The position numbers were made by a program, and so were the translations under genes. The notes beneath the pieces were generated by a model. That model saw only the letters and a program-made list of their open reading frames with translations. It was not told the origin of the DNA and searched no databases. A stretch of DNA of 5,112 nucleotides from Candidatus Berkelbacteria bacterium (lineage in GTDB: Bacteria > Patescibacteriota > UBA1384 > 2-12-FULL-50-11), in the NCBI GenBank assembly GCA_024654065.1, contig JANLIQ010000034.1, forward strand, positions 1-5,112, given 5' to 3'. Positions 1 to 4,127 of this stretch are shown one piece after another (the stretch's first letter is position 1; each line of letters begins with the position of its first letter).

Positions 1-2
1 CC

Positions 3-338
3 GATTTCCCAATTAACGATCTAGCAATGGCCGAGGCGCTAGCCATGAAGCTGGAGGAAGTCTACGAGCGCCATTATCGCAACAGTGACCAACATATGGC
101 CAATGCTCATTACTATTACTGTAAGGCGCTTTACCGCGTTTGCTACTATTTGGATCAGATTGGGGACAGCTACCCATTCTCCTATACCGTACTCCATAAC
201 TCGACCAATCCCCAAATAAAACCCATCATTGCCAAGCTCGAGCAACTTAAAAAGAATGACTTCGACCAGAAATCGTTTGATCAGGCCCATCCAACGTTCG
301 AAAGGTTTGTCAGGAGTCTTAGGAAGATTTATGTTTGA
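3..338 (+). CDS. Hypothetical protein, C-terminal part (5' end outside window)
   Basis: The frame is open back to the left edge. Seven further sense codons and two bases precede the Met codons at 27 and 45, so the true start most likely lies upstream and about 111 residues are visible. I do not recognise the family. The visible part looks mostly alpha-helical and soluble: a charged stretch (KLEEVYERHYRN), a very aromatic segment (HYYYCKALYRVCYYLDQ), then a lysine-rich region (KLEQLKKNDFDQK) and a basic C-terminus. No membrane segment or metal-binding cluster is seen. The TGA stop overlaps the TTG candidate start of the next gene in a TTGA arrangement, so it is probably translationally coupled to the RibD-C-like gene. 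If 27 were the real start, the protein would be 103 residues with no clear SD in front of it. Confidence is good that it is coding, and nil for function. Confidence 0.7.
   Translation, partial: DFPINDLAMAEALAMKLEEVYERHYRNSDQHMANAHYYYCKALYRVCYYLDQIGDSYPFSYTVLHNSTNPQIKPIIAKLEQLKKNDFDQKSFDQAHPTFERFVRSLRKIYV
321..326 (+). promoter_or_regulatory. Shine-Dalgarno AGGAAG for the RibD-C-like gene
   Basis: AGGAAG lies 8 bases before TTG at 335 but 20 bases before ATG at 347. Spacing therefore favours the TTG start, which also overlaps the preceding TGA by four bases. It lies inside the end of the preceding gene. Confidence 0.5.
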
Positions 339-862
339 GAAATACTATGAAAGTAATCCTTGACGCAACCGTTTCGCCGACTGGTTTTATCTCAAGAGAG
401 AATTTTGAGGAAGATTTTTTGCCGGACTCTGGTTGGGATGCCTTCAAGGAGAGCGTGGCAAGAGCGGGCAATTTCATCATAGGGCGACATACCTACGAGA
501 TAATCGGGCCCGAACATTTCGACTCCATTGAAGCCACCAGAATCGTTGTTAGCTCCCAAAATCTAGACGTTCGGCCGACGTTCACTCTAGCAAAATCGCC
601 TGAAGCGGCCCTGAAGTTACTTGAGGACAAAGGATTCCAAGAAGCCCTTGTTGGTGGCGGATCTGGACTCAACAGTAGTTTCATGCGCGCTGGCCTAGTG
701 GACGAGATTATCTTTTACGTTGTCCCCTACATTATCGGGAAGGGAACGCCCGTTTTTACCGGCGAATTCGAGGCCGAACTAGAATTTATCGAGAATAAAC
801 CATTCGCAGAAGGTTTTATTAGTAGATATAGGGTAGTCGCTAAGGAATCTTCGGGATTCTAA
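335..862 (+). CDS. RibD C-terminal/dihydrofolate reductase-like family protein
   Basis: The 175-residue product matches the RibD C-terminal (bacterial bifunctional deaminase-reductase/DHFR-like) fold. It opens with a beta strand and substrate-loop pattern (MKVILDATVSPTGFIS). A central VVSS strand and the nucleotide-binding ALVGGGSGLNSSFMRAGLVDEI segment follow, then the family end pattern VVPYIIGKGTPVF. Members bind NADPH and reduce pterin- or pyrimidine-like substrates. Stand-alone forms like this one, without a deaminase domain, are usually annotated only as dihydrofolate reductase family proteins, so the substrate is unknown. The TTG start at 335 has a well-spaced SD and a TTGA overlap with the upstream stop. 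ATG at 347 would give 171 residues and is the point where family similarity begins, so it remains a real alternative. The stop overlaps the next ATG by one base (TAATG), indicating one operon. I am confident of the family, less so of the start. Confidence 0.88.
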   Translation: MRNTMKVILDATVSPTGFISRENFEEDFLPDSGWDAFKESVARAGNFIIGRHTYEIIGPEHFDSIEATRIVVSSQNLDVRPTFTLAKSPEAALKLLEDKGFQEALVGGGSGLNSSFMRAGLVDEIIFYVVPYIIGKGTPVFTGEFEAELEFIENKPFAEGFISRYRVVAKESSGF

Positions 863-1527
863 TGAGTAAGTCTGAAAGTCAGCAGGAAATAATTAATAAA
901 ACTGCCGAGTTTATTCGTCAGAAGTTCGACGGCGAGGCGACTGGACACGACTGGTACCATATCGAGCGAGTTTGGAAAATGGCGCAAAAAATTGGAGCGA
1001 AGGAAGGCGCCGATCCGTTCGTCGTTGAGCTCGGCGCTCTTTTGCATGATATCGCCGACTGGAAGTTTCACAACGATGCGGCCGGAGCAAAAGCCGCGGA
1101 GGCTTGGCTGGATCAATTTAAGATCGACCGAGTTACCATTAACCACGTTTGCGACATTGTTAACAACGTGTCTTTTAAGGGATTAGGCCAGAAAAATAGA
1201 ATTAGTACGCTCGAGGGCAAGGTCGTCCAAGACGCCGACCGACTCGACACCATTGGTGCAATCGCCATCGCCCGGGTATTCGCCTATGGTGGCGCCAAGG
1301 GAGAGCCGATTTACCATCCCACCGACAATCCCGAGTCTCCTGCGAGTAGCGACGAATACCAACTAGCCAAGAAAACCGGTTCCCGATCAACTATCCAACA
1401 TTTTTACGACAAGCTTCTACACCTTAAAGATCGGCTGAACACGTCGACTGCCCGCAAACTAGCCATCCGCCGCCACAAGTTTATGGAAACTTACTTAAAA
1501 GAGTTTTTCCGGGAGTGGAAATCATGA
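862..1527 (+). CDS. HD-domain phosphohydrolase (YedJ-like)
   Basis: The 221-residue product carries the H...HD...D metal-binding signature of the HD superfamily. H33 lies in HDWYHIERVW, H62-D63 in ALLHDIADW, and a conserved aspartate pair (D124, D126) in VVQDADRLDTIGAIAIARVFAYGG. That last stretch is a characteristic block of the YedJ-like group of stand-alone HD hydrolases, and the length fits. HD enzymes are divalent-metal phosphohydrolases acting on nucleotides or related phosphate esters. The substrate of this group is not something I can state. The protein is soluble, with no signal or membrane segment. It starts at the ATG inside TAATG shared with the preceding stop, and its TGA overlaps the next ATG (ATGA), so it sits in the middle of a translationally coupled operon. 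Context suggests a role in nucleotide or cofactor turnover, which is inference. Confidence 0.92.
   Translation: MSKSESQQEIINKTAEFIRQKFDGEATGHDWYHIERVWKMAQKIGAKEGADPFVVELGALLHDIADWKFHNDAAGAKAAEAWLDQFKIDRVTINHVCDIVNNVSFKGLGQKNRISTLEGKVVQDADRLDTIGAIAIARVFAYGGAKGEPIYHPTDNPESPASSDEYQLAKKTGSRSTIQHFYDKLLHLKDRLNTSTARKLAIRRHKFMETYLKEFFREWKS
1511..1515 (+). promoter_or_regulatory. Shine-Dalgarno GGGAG deciding the 1524 start
   Basis: GGGAG lies 8 bases before ATG at 1524, which overlaps the HD-gene stop as ATGA. This favours 1524 over the in-frame GTG at 1515, which would lie within the SD itself. Confidence 0.55.
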
Positions 1528-1937
1528 AGATAGGTGTTGCCGGTAGCATGCAATTCACCGAAAAGATGTTTGAGGTGTATAAAGAGCTTGAGAAGAACGG
1601 TCACGAAGTATTTATGAGTTCTTTCGGCAGTAGATATAGAGGAAAATCAGCCGAGGACATCGAGATTCTAAAGTTAGAGGACAAATTTCAGCACGACGCA
1701 ATACGTGAATTCTGGAAACCGATGCGAGATGCAGACGCATTGCTGGTGCTTAACTACGACAAGCACGGTATTAAGAACTATATCGGTGGCAATACATTCC
1801 TGGAAATGGGCTTTGCTCATGTTCTCAATTAAAAAATCTTCCTGTTCAACCCGGTTCCCGAAATGCCCTACTACAAAACCGAGATTGTGGCGATGAAGCC
1901 GATAGTCATAAACGGAGATTTAGAATTTATTAGCTAA
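1524..1937 (+). pseudogene. Nucleoside 2-deoxyribosyltransferase-like gene interrupted by in-frame TAA
   Basis: The frame from ATG 1524 encodes MKIGVAGSMQFTEKM..., then ADALLVLNYD and GGNTFLEMGFAHVLN. TAA at 1830-1832 would truncate the protein at 102 residues. The same frame continues without further stops for 34 codons (KIFLFNPVPEMPYYKTEIVAMKPIVINGDLEFIS) to TAA at 1935-1937. The continuation looks like the natural end of the fold: a hydrophobic strand, a proline turn and a terminal strand. Restoring a sense codon such as AAA (Lys) at 1830 would give 137 residues. The FLEMGFA motif carries the presumed catalytic glutamate (E94) of nucleoside 2-deoxyribosyltransferase-like proteins, which cleave or exchange N-glycosidic bonds. 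Here the substrate is unproven. The stop adjoins an A homopolymer, so a consensus error is possible. It is the last gene of the operon, coupled by ATGA overlap. Confidence 0.8.
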
Positions 1938-1942
1938 GGAAA

Positions 1943-1958
1943 TGCCCCCGAAGGGGCA
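1943..1958 (-). terminator. Hairpin with UUCG tetraloop between convergent genes
   Basis: A perfect 6-bp stem TGCCCC/GGGGCA encloses four bases. Read on the minus strand the loop is TTCG closed by a C-G pair, the exceptionally stable cUUCGg tetraloop, and TTTCCTT follows. It lies 28 bases past the end of the minus-strand hypothetical gene and 6 bases past the plus-strand operon. The minus orientation is the better terminator; on the plus strand the loop is CGAA and no T-run follows. It may act on both transcripts by structure alone. Confidence 0.6.
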
Positions 1959-1985
1959 GGGTTCATCGAGTCGACCATCATCGGT

Positions 1986-2393
1986 TTAAATGATGTCGGG
2001 AAAGCGTTCGGCGATTTCATTATGAGTGGTCGGATGCCTTGAGGTTTTACGGAACCTCACGATCTGACCGCCGCAATTTGGCGAGCAATCGATCACCCAG
2101 CGATGTTCGATCACCCAGTTATTTGACCAGATGGTGAAGTTGACCGTTCGAGCAAACCGTTCGTCGTAGCGAAGGAACGGTTCGAGCTGTTCCCAGCCGA
2201 TTTCTTCGTCAATTAACTCGACGGGAATCGGTACCTTCGCTCCATCCAAATCGTCTCCCAGAGTGGTATCCGGACGATAACCAACATCGCGGTGAAATGG
2301 ATTCCGGTGAACCACAACCACCTCGATCTTGTCGCCCGCTAGCGTTTCTAGGACGACTTGGGCAACAGTTCTGAAGGGTGCTTTTTGACTCAA
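1986..2393 (-). CDS. Hypothetical protein, 135 residues
   Basis: I do not recognise the family. The product begins MSQKAPFRTVAQVVLETLAGDKIEVVVVHRNPFHRD, giving a predicted helix and a strong beta strand (KIEVVVVH). An acidic middle (ELIDEEIGWEQLEPFLRYDERF) follows, then a tryptophan-rich segment with a repeated WVIE/WVID motif and a CSPNCGG pair of cysteines. It looks cytosolic, with no signal or membrane segment. The TTG start is chosen because GGGAGG lies 5 bases upstream and no ATG or GTG occurs before the upstream in-frame stop. It is monocistronic and convergent with the left operon. A candidate promoter and two inverted repeats lie directly upstream. Coding status is well supported by length, SD and neighbouring terminator; function is unknown. 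Confidence 0.72.
   Translation of the reverse strand: MSQKAPFRTVAQVVLETLAGDKIEVVVVHRNPFHRDVGYRPDTTLGDDLDGAKVPIPVELIDEEIGWEQLEPFLRYDERFARTVNFTIWSNNWVIEHRWVIDCSPNCGGQIVRFRKTSRHPTTHNEIAERFPDII
2089..2118 (-). repeat. 12-base direct repeat with 18-base period inside the hypothetical gene
   Basis: TCGATCACCCAG occurs at 2089-2100 and again at 2107-2118. In the minus-strand gene it encodes a duplicated WVI(E/D) six codons apart (WVIEHRWVID). It could be a small internal duplication or simply a repeated beta-strand motif. Confidence 0.7.
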
Positions 2394-2398
2394 TCTAA

Positions 2399-2404
2399 CC
2401 TCCC
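2399..2404 (-). promoter_or_regulatory. Shine-Dalgarno GGGAGG supporting a TTG start
   Basis: On the minus strand GGGAGG is followed by 5 bases and then TTG at 2393. No ATG or GTG start exists in frame before the upstream TAG, so this site fixes the unusual start codon. Confidence 0.7.
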
Positions 2405-2416
2405 GTCTTGATGCGC

Positions 2417-2431
2417 ACTGTCTGTGACAGT
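2417..2431. promoter_or_regulatory. Inverted repeat ACTGTC-TGT-GACAGT, operator-like
   Basis: Perfect 6-bp arms flank a 3-base spacer in the divergent intergenic region. The dyad overlaps the candidate -10 and start site of the leftward promoter and the -35 zone of the rightward one, a typical place for a dimeric repressor. No regulator is identified in the window other than the antitoxin, whose link to this site is unproven. Confidence 0.45.
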
Positions 2432-2452
2432 ACTAAATCTGTTATATTTAGT
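2432..2452. promoter_or_regulatory. Inverted repeat ACTAAAT-N7-ATTTAGT
   Basis: Perfect 7-bp arms with a 7-base spacer begin immediately after the first dyad ends. The element contains the extended -10 of the rightward promoter and most of the -35 of the leftward promoter. It is AT-rich, so chance contributes, but the abutting arrangement is notable. Confidence 0.4.
2440..2448 (+). promoter_or_regulatory. Candidate extended -10 promoter (TGTTATATT) for the msrB stub
   Basis: TG-T-TATATT matches the extended -10 pattern, with five of six bases in the hexamer. No -35 is visible at the right distance. The predicted start near 2455 is within a base or so of the stub's ATG at 2456, and no SD precedes it, so the transcript would be leaderless or nearly so. 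Confidence 0.4.
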
Positions 2453-2455
2453 CAA

Positions 2456-2545
2456 ATGAAGGACATCTCGGAAAAAGTCTGGAGGGAAAAATTAACCCCC
2501 GAGCAGTATCACTTCTCGTGCGCTGGCGGGACTGATGCGCTTTGA
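2456..2545 (+). pseudogene. 5' fragment of an msrB-like gene
   Basis: This frame encodes 29 residues, MKDISEKVWREKLTPEQYHF...GGTDAL, and ends at TGA. Residues 6-28 align without gaps to residues 9-31 of the complete MsrB encoded at 3105-3503: E-x-x-W-x-x-K-L-T-P-x-Q-Y, then G-T-(D/E)-A. MsrB proteins continue with PF(T/S)G and the zinc- and cysteine-bearing catalytic domain; here similarity stops after GTDA. The sequence then becomes the TTGACA of the toxin-antitoxin promoter. The fragment therefore lacks all zinc ligands and catalytic residues. It is divergent from the downstream copy at DNA level, so it is not a recent exact duplication. It may be a remnant of a displaced msrB or, less likely, a short upstream reading frame in use. 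Confidence 0.68.
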
Positions 2546-2570
2546 CATATATAACTAAAACACATACAAT
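2542..2570 (+). promoter_or_regulatory. Near-consensus sigma-70 promoter, leaderless, for the toxin-antitoxin operon
   Basis: TTGACA (2542-2547, perfect) is followed by 17 bases and TACAAT (2565-2570, five of six). Counting the standard distance puts the transcription start at 2577, exactly the A of the antitoxin ATG. No SD lies before that ATG, which agrees with leaderless translation. The -35 overlaps the stop of the msrB stub. Confidence 0.8.
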
Positions 2571-2576
2571 GGTTAC

Positions 2577-2852
2577 ATGAAAACATTACTCAATGTTAAA
2601 GTTGATAAAACTATTAAAGACGAGGCAAAAAAGCTCGCATACGAACTTGGATTACCTCTCAGCACTGTCGTCAACGGTTATTTGAGACAGTTCATTCGAG
2701 ACAGGGGGATCGAGTTTTCGGCCCCTTTGAAACCAACCCCCTACTTGAAAAAGATTATTAACCAGGCCGAAAAAGATTGGCAAGAAGGTAAGAATTACCT
2801 TGGACCGTTTAATACTGCCAAAGATATGATAGATTCCCTCGAAGGAAGATAA
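2577..2852 (+). CDS. RelB/DinJ-like ribbon-helix-helix antitoxin
   Basis: The 91-residue product starts with a ribbon-helix-helix pattern. A beta strand (TLLNVKVDK, residues 3-11) is followed by helix A (IKDEAKKLAYELG) and helix B (LSTVVNGYLRQFIRDRG, about 28-44). This is typical of the DNA-binding half of RelB/DinJ antitoxins. Residues from about 50 onward (PTPYLKKIINQAEKDWQEGKNYLGPFNTAKDMIDSLEGR) would be the toxin-wrapping tail. The family neutralises a RelE-fold mRNA endonuclease by direct binding and represses its own promoter. The start is fixed by the strong promoter whose +1 falls on this ATG. The stop overlaps the toxin start by one base (TAATG), the usual antitoxin-first order. No clear palindromic operator was found around its own promoter. 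DinJ-like is the closest group; exact subfamily is uncertain. Confidence 0.88.
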   Translation: MKTLLNVKVDKTIKDEAKKLAYELGLPLSTVVNGYLRQFIRDRGIEFSAPLKPTPYLKKIINQAEKDWQEGKNYLGPFNTAKDMIDSLEGR

Positions 2853-3112
2853 TGGATGTGCGCTATCATCGGCGCTTTCGGAAACAATATCGCAAATTAA
2901 CTAAGGGTCAGCGAGAACACTTTGCCACACGGCTCTCCTTATTTATCCAAAATTCTCGCGCAAGTGTTCTTAATAATCATTCACTGACTGGCAAATATTT
3001 TGGCTGCCGAAGTATCGATATCACTGGCGATATTCGGGCAATCTATGCGCCTATCAGCAACAACGCCGCTCGATTTATTGCTATCGGAACCCATAGCCAG
3101 TTATATGGATAA
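2852..3112 (+). CDS. RelE/YafQ-like mRNA interferase toxin
   Basis: The 86-residue basic protein has the RelE/ParE-superfamily layout: an N-terminal strand and helix (YHRRFRKQYRKLTKGQ), HSLTGKYFGCRSIDITGDIRAIYA, and the terminal signature FIAIGTHSQLYG. Toxins of this fold cleave mRNA in the ribosomal A site. By alignment with YafQ, H43, D60, H81 and the terminal aromatic Y85 match active-site positions. The position of the second YafQ histidine is D56 here, a possible difference in catalysis. The start is the ATG overlapping the antitoxin stop, with an AAGGA SD 5 bases upstream inside the antitoxin gene. The last 8 bases overlap the msrB start, so toxin and msrB are probably translated from one message. 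No frameshift or truncation is seen, so the toxin appears intact. Confidence 0.87.
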   Translation: MDVRYHRRFRKQYRKLTKGQREHFATRLSLFIQNSRASVLNNHSLTGKYFGCRSIDITGDIRAIYAPISNNAARFIAIGTHSQLYG

Positions 3113-3503
3113 AGTGGGGAAAAGAGCTGAAAGAGATTGGCAGAAGAAACTGACACCCAAGCAGTATGAAGTTATGCGGCTCAAAGGGACGGAAGCGCCG
3201 TTTACCGGTGAATTTGTCGATCATCACGAAGATGGCCGTTACGCCTGTGCCGCTTGCGGCAATGTGTTGTTTGAATCAAATACGAAATACGACTCGCACT
3301 GCGGTTGGCCGAGTTTTTACGATGCTAAGAAGGGTTCGGTCGAATTTCACCAAGACTCCTCCCACGGCATGGTCCGCAACGAAGTAACTTGTAGAAAGTG
3401 CGGCGGCCATTTGGGGCACATTTTTGATGACGGCCCGAATGAAAAAGGCGGCAAAAGATACTGCGTCAATTCCGCCTCGCTCGACTTCAAGGCAAAAAAG
3501 TAA
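3105..3503 (+). CDS. msrB: Peptide-methionine (R)-S-oxide reductase MsrB
   Basis: The 132-residue product is a complete SelR/MsrB domain. It reduces the R epimer of methionine sulfoxide in oxidised proteins. The N-terminus has W12-x3-LTPKQY and GTEAPFTGEF. Zinc ligands are C48-A-A-C51 and C96-R-K-C99. SHCGWPSF holds C66, a likely resolving cysteine. GHLGHIFDDGP precedes RYCVNSASLDF, in which C120 is the catalytic cysteine. All core residues are present and there is no signal peptide, so it should act in the cytosol. The open frame extends back to 3000, but ATG 3105 is chosen because family similarity starts just after it. It overlaps the toxin 3' end by 8 bases and has no SD, implying coupling to toxin translation. 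No terminator follows directly. Co-transcription with a toxin-antitoxin pair is unusual. Confidence 0.95.
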   Translation: MDKVGKRAERDWQKKLTPKQYEVMRLKGTEAPFTGEFVDHHEDGRYACAACGNVLFESNTKYDSHCGWPSFYDAKKGSVEFHQDSSHGMVRNEVTCRKCGGHLGHIFDDGPNEKGGKRYCVNSASLDFKAKK

Positions 3504-3526
3504 CCTTGCTATAGCGGAAACACCTT

Positions 3527-4024
3527 TTAGTTCAGAATATCTCGATACTGCTGGACGGCATCTTGCAGTTGCTGGGTAAAATCGGTTGAACCAGATTGGC
3601 CGGTTAGAACCTGGGCGGATTTGAGAATCATCGGCCCGATCAGCCAGAGTGAGACTACGACCAATACTATTGAGACGATCGCTAGATAGGTAGCTTCGCG
3701 ATCCCACTTTTTCTGGTTGTGATAAAACTCGTTGAAACTTGACCAAGTTCGTTTCTGGTACGCCCGGCGACGAGCCCAGAATGGAAAAACAACTATGAGT
3801 GGAGTTAGGACGATACTGACCGAGCAGATCAAGCTCCCCCAGGCCAGGAGAGCATCGCCCATAACGAAGTAGTAAACAAACTGCAGTATGAGTGCTGAAA
3901 ACGAGTATTGGTTAACGAACTTTTCTTGTTGTTCGGCAGTTAGTCCCGGATTCGGGTAGACGCTCTCATTAAGAATCTTTTTGAAATCAGCAGGCGGTTT
4001 CGGAGATATATTAGCCTCTGTCAT
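3527..4024 (-). CDS. Hypothetical three-helix membrane protein (DUF2628-like)
   Basis: The 165-residue product has a soluble proline-rich N-terminus, then hydrophobic segments at about 42-61, 62-82 and 113-134, ending in a glutamine-rich tail (FTQQLQDAVQQYRDILN). After the second segment comes WARRRAYQKRTWSSFNEFYHNQKKWDREA. The basic run with WxSFxEF and QKKW recalls DUF2628-type inner-membrane proteins of unknown function, but the match is by eye only. ATG at 4024 is preferred; TTG at 4027 would add one residue. AAGGA sits very close to either start, so ribosome binding is not well defined. It is convergent with msrB, with only 23 bases between the two stops. It lies downstream of the 4126-4410 gene on the same strand, separated by a hairpin, so the two may be partly co-transcribed. 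Confidence 0.75.
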   Translation of the reverse strand: MTEANISPKPPADFKKILNESVYPNPGLTAEQQEKFVNQYSFSALILQFVYYFVMGDALLAWGSLICSVSIVLTPLIVVFPFWARRRAYQKRTWSSFNEFYHNQKKWDREATYLAIVSIVLVVVSLWLIGPMILKSAQVLTGQSGSTDFTQQLQDAVQQYRDILN

Positions 4025-4079
4025 CAATCCTTACTCTAGTCTCTCTGGAAACAAAGGGCGAGTTTACTACAAAAGTTAA

Positions 4080-4127
4080 TGCCCACCTTACCCTGCTAAT
4101 CACAGGAGCAGGTGGGCACGGTTTTTT
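4080..4127 (+). terminator. Strong intrinsic terminator (9-bp stem, T6)
   Basis: TGCCCACCT (4080-4088) pairs perfectly with AGGTGGGCA (4110-4118). A 21-base loop contains a further CCTG/CAGG pairing. On the plus strand the stem is followed by CGG and then six T, which is the classical intrinsic form. On the minus strand ATTAACTTTTG follows, a weaker tail that could still end the 4126-4410 transcript. The T-run overlaps the last codons of that minus gene. No plus-strand gene lies immediately upstream; the nearest is msrB, ending at 3503. Confidence 0.75.

Larger units (their letters stand above)
2427..2455 (-). promoter_or_regulatory. Candidate sigma-70-type promoter for the 1986-2393 gene
   Basis: On the minus strand TTGACT (2455-2450, five of six consensus bases) is separated by 17 bases from TACTGT (2432-2427, three of six). 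The predicted start near 2420 would give a leader of about 27 bases containing the GGGAGG site. The -35 is good and the -10 weak. Both elements fall within the inverted repeats described here, which suggests the promoter is regulated. Confidence 0.42.

Noticed and set aside
39..290. Minus-strand open frame opposite the first gene
   Set aside because: It lies wholly within the plus-strand frame that continues from the window edge into a coupled operon. It has no SD and no plausible composition.
821..1639. AGTAGATATAG at 821-831 and again at 1629-1639
   Set aside because: An 11-base match in unrelated genes, both encoding SRYR-type residues. This is within chance expectation and shows no further structure.
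1830..1832. Stop-codon reassignment (TAA as sense) to explain the interrupted gene
   Set aside because: TAA is the normal end of several intact genes here (862, 2852, 3112, 3503). Known recoding in candidate phyla concerns UGA, and TGA also acts as a stop here.
1705..1896. Plus-strand alternative frame over the interrupted deoxyribosyltransferase-like gene, considered as a frameshift continuation
   Set aside because: The homologous-looking continuation is in the original frame (KIFLFNPVPEMPYYK). The alternative frame gives low-complexity, cysteine- and tryptophan-rich sequence.
3488..3508. CAAGG...CCTTG pairing after msrB considered as its terminator
   Set aside because: Only 5 pairs with an 11-base loop and no following T-run. 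GCTATAGC nearby is a lone 8-base palindrome.
3276..3746. Minus-strand open frame of 156 codons overlapping msrB and the membrane-protein gene
   Set aside because: It is antisense to the conserved catalytic half of msrB and out of frame with the 3527-4024 gene. Its translation resembles no protein.
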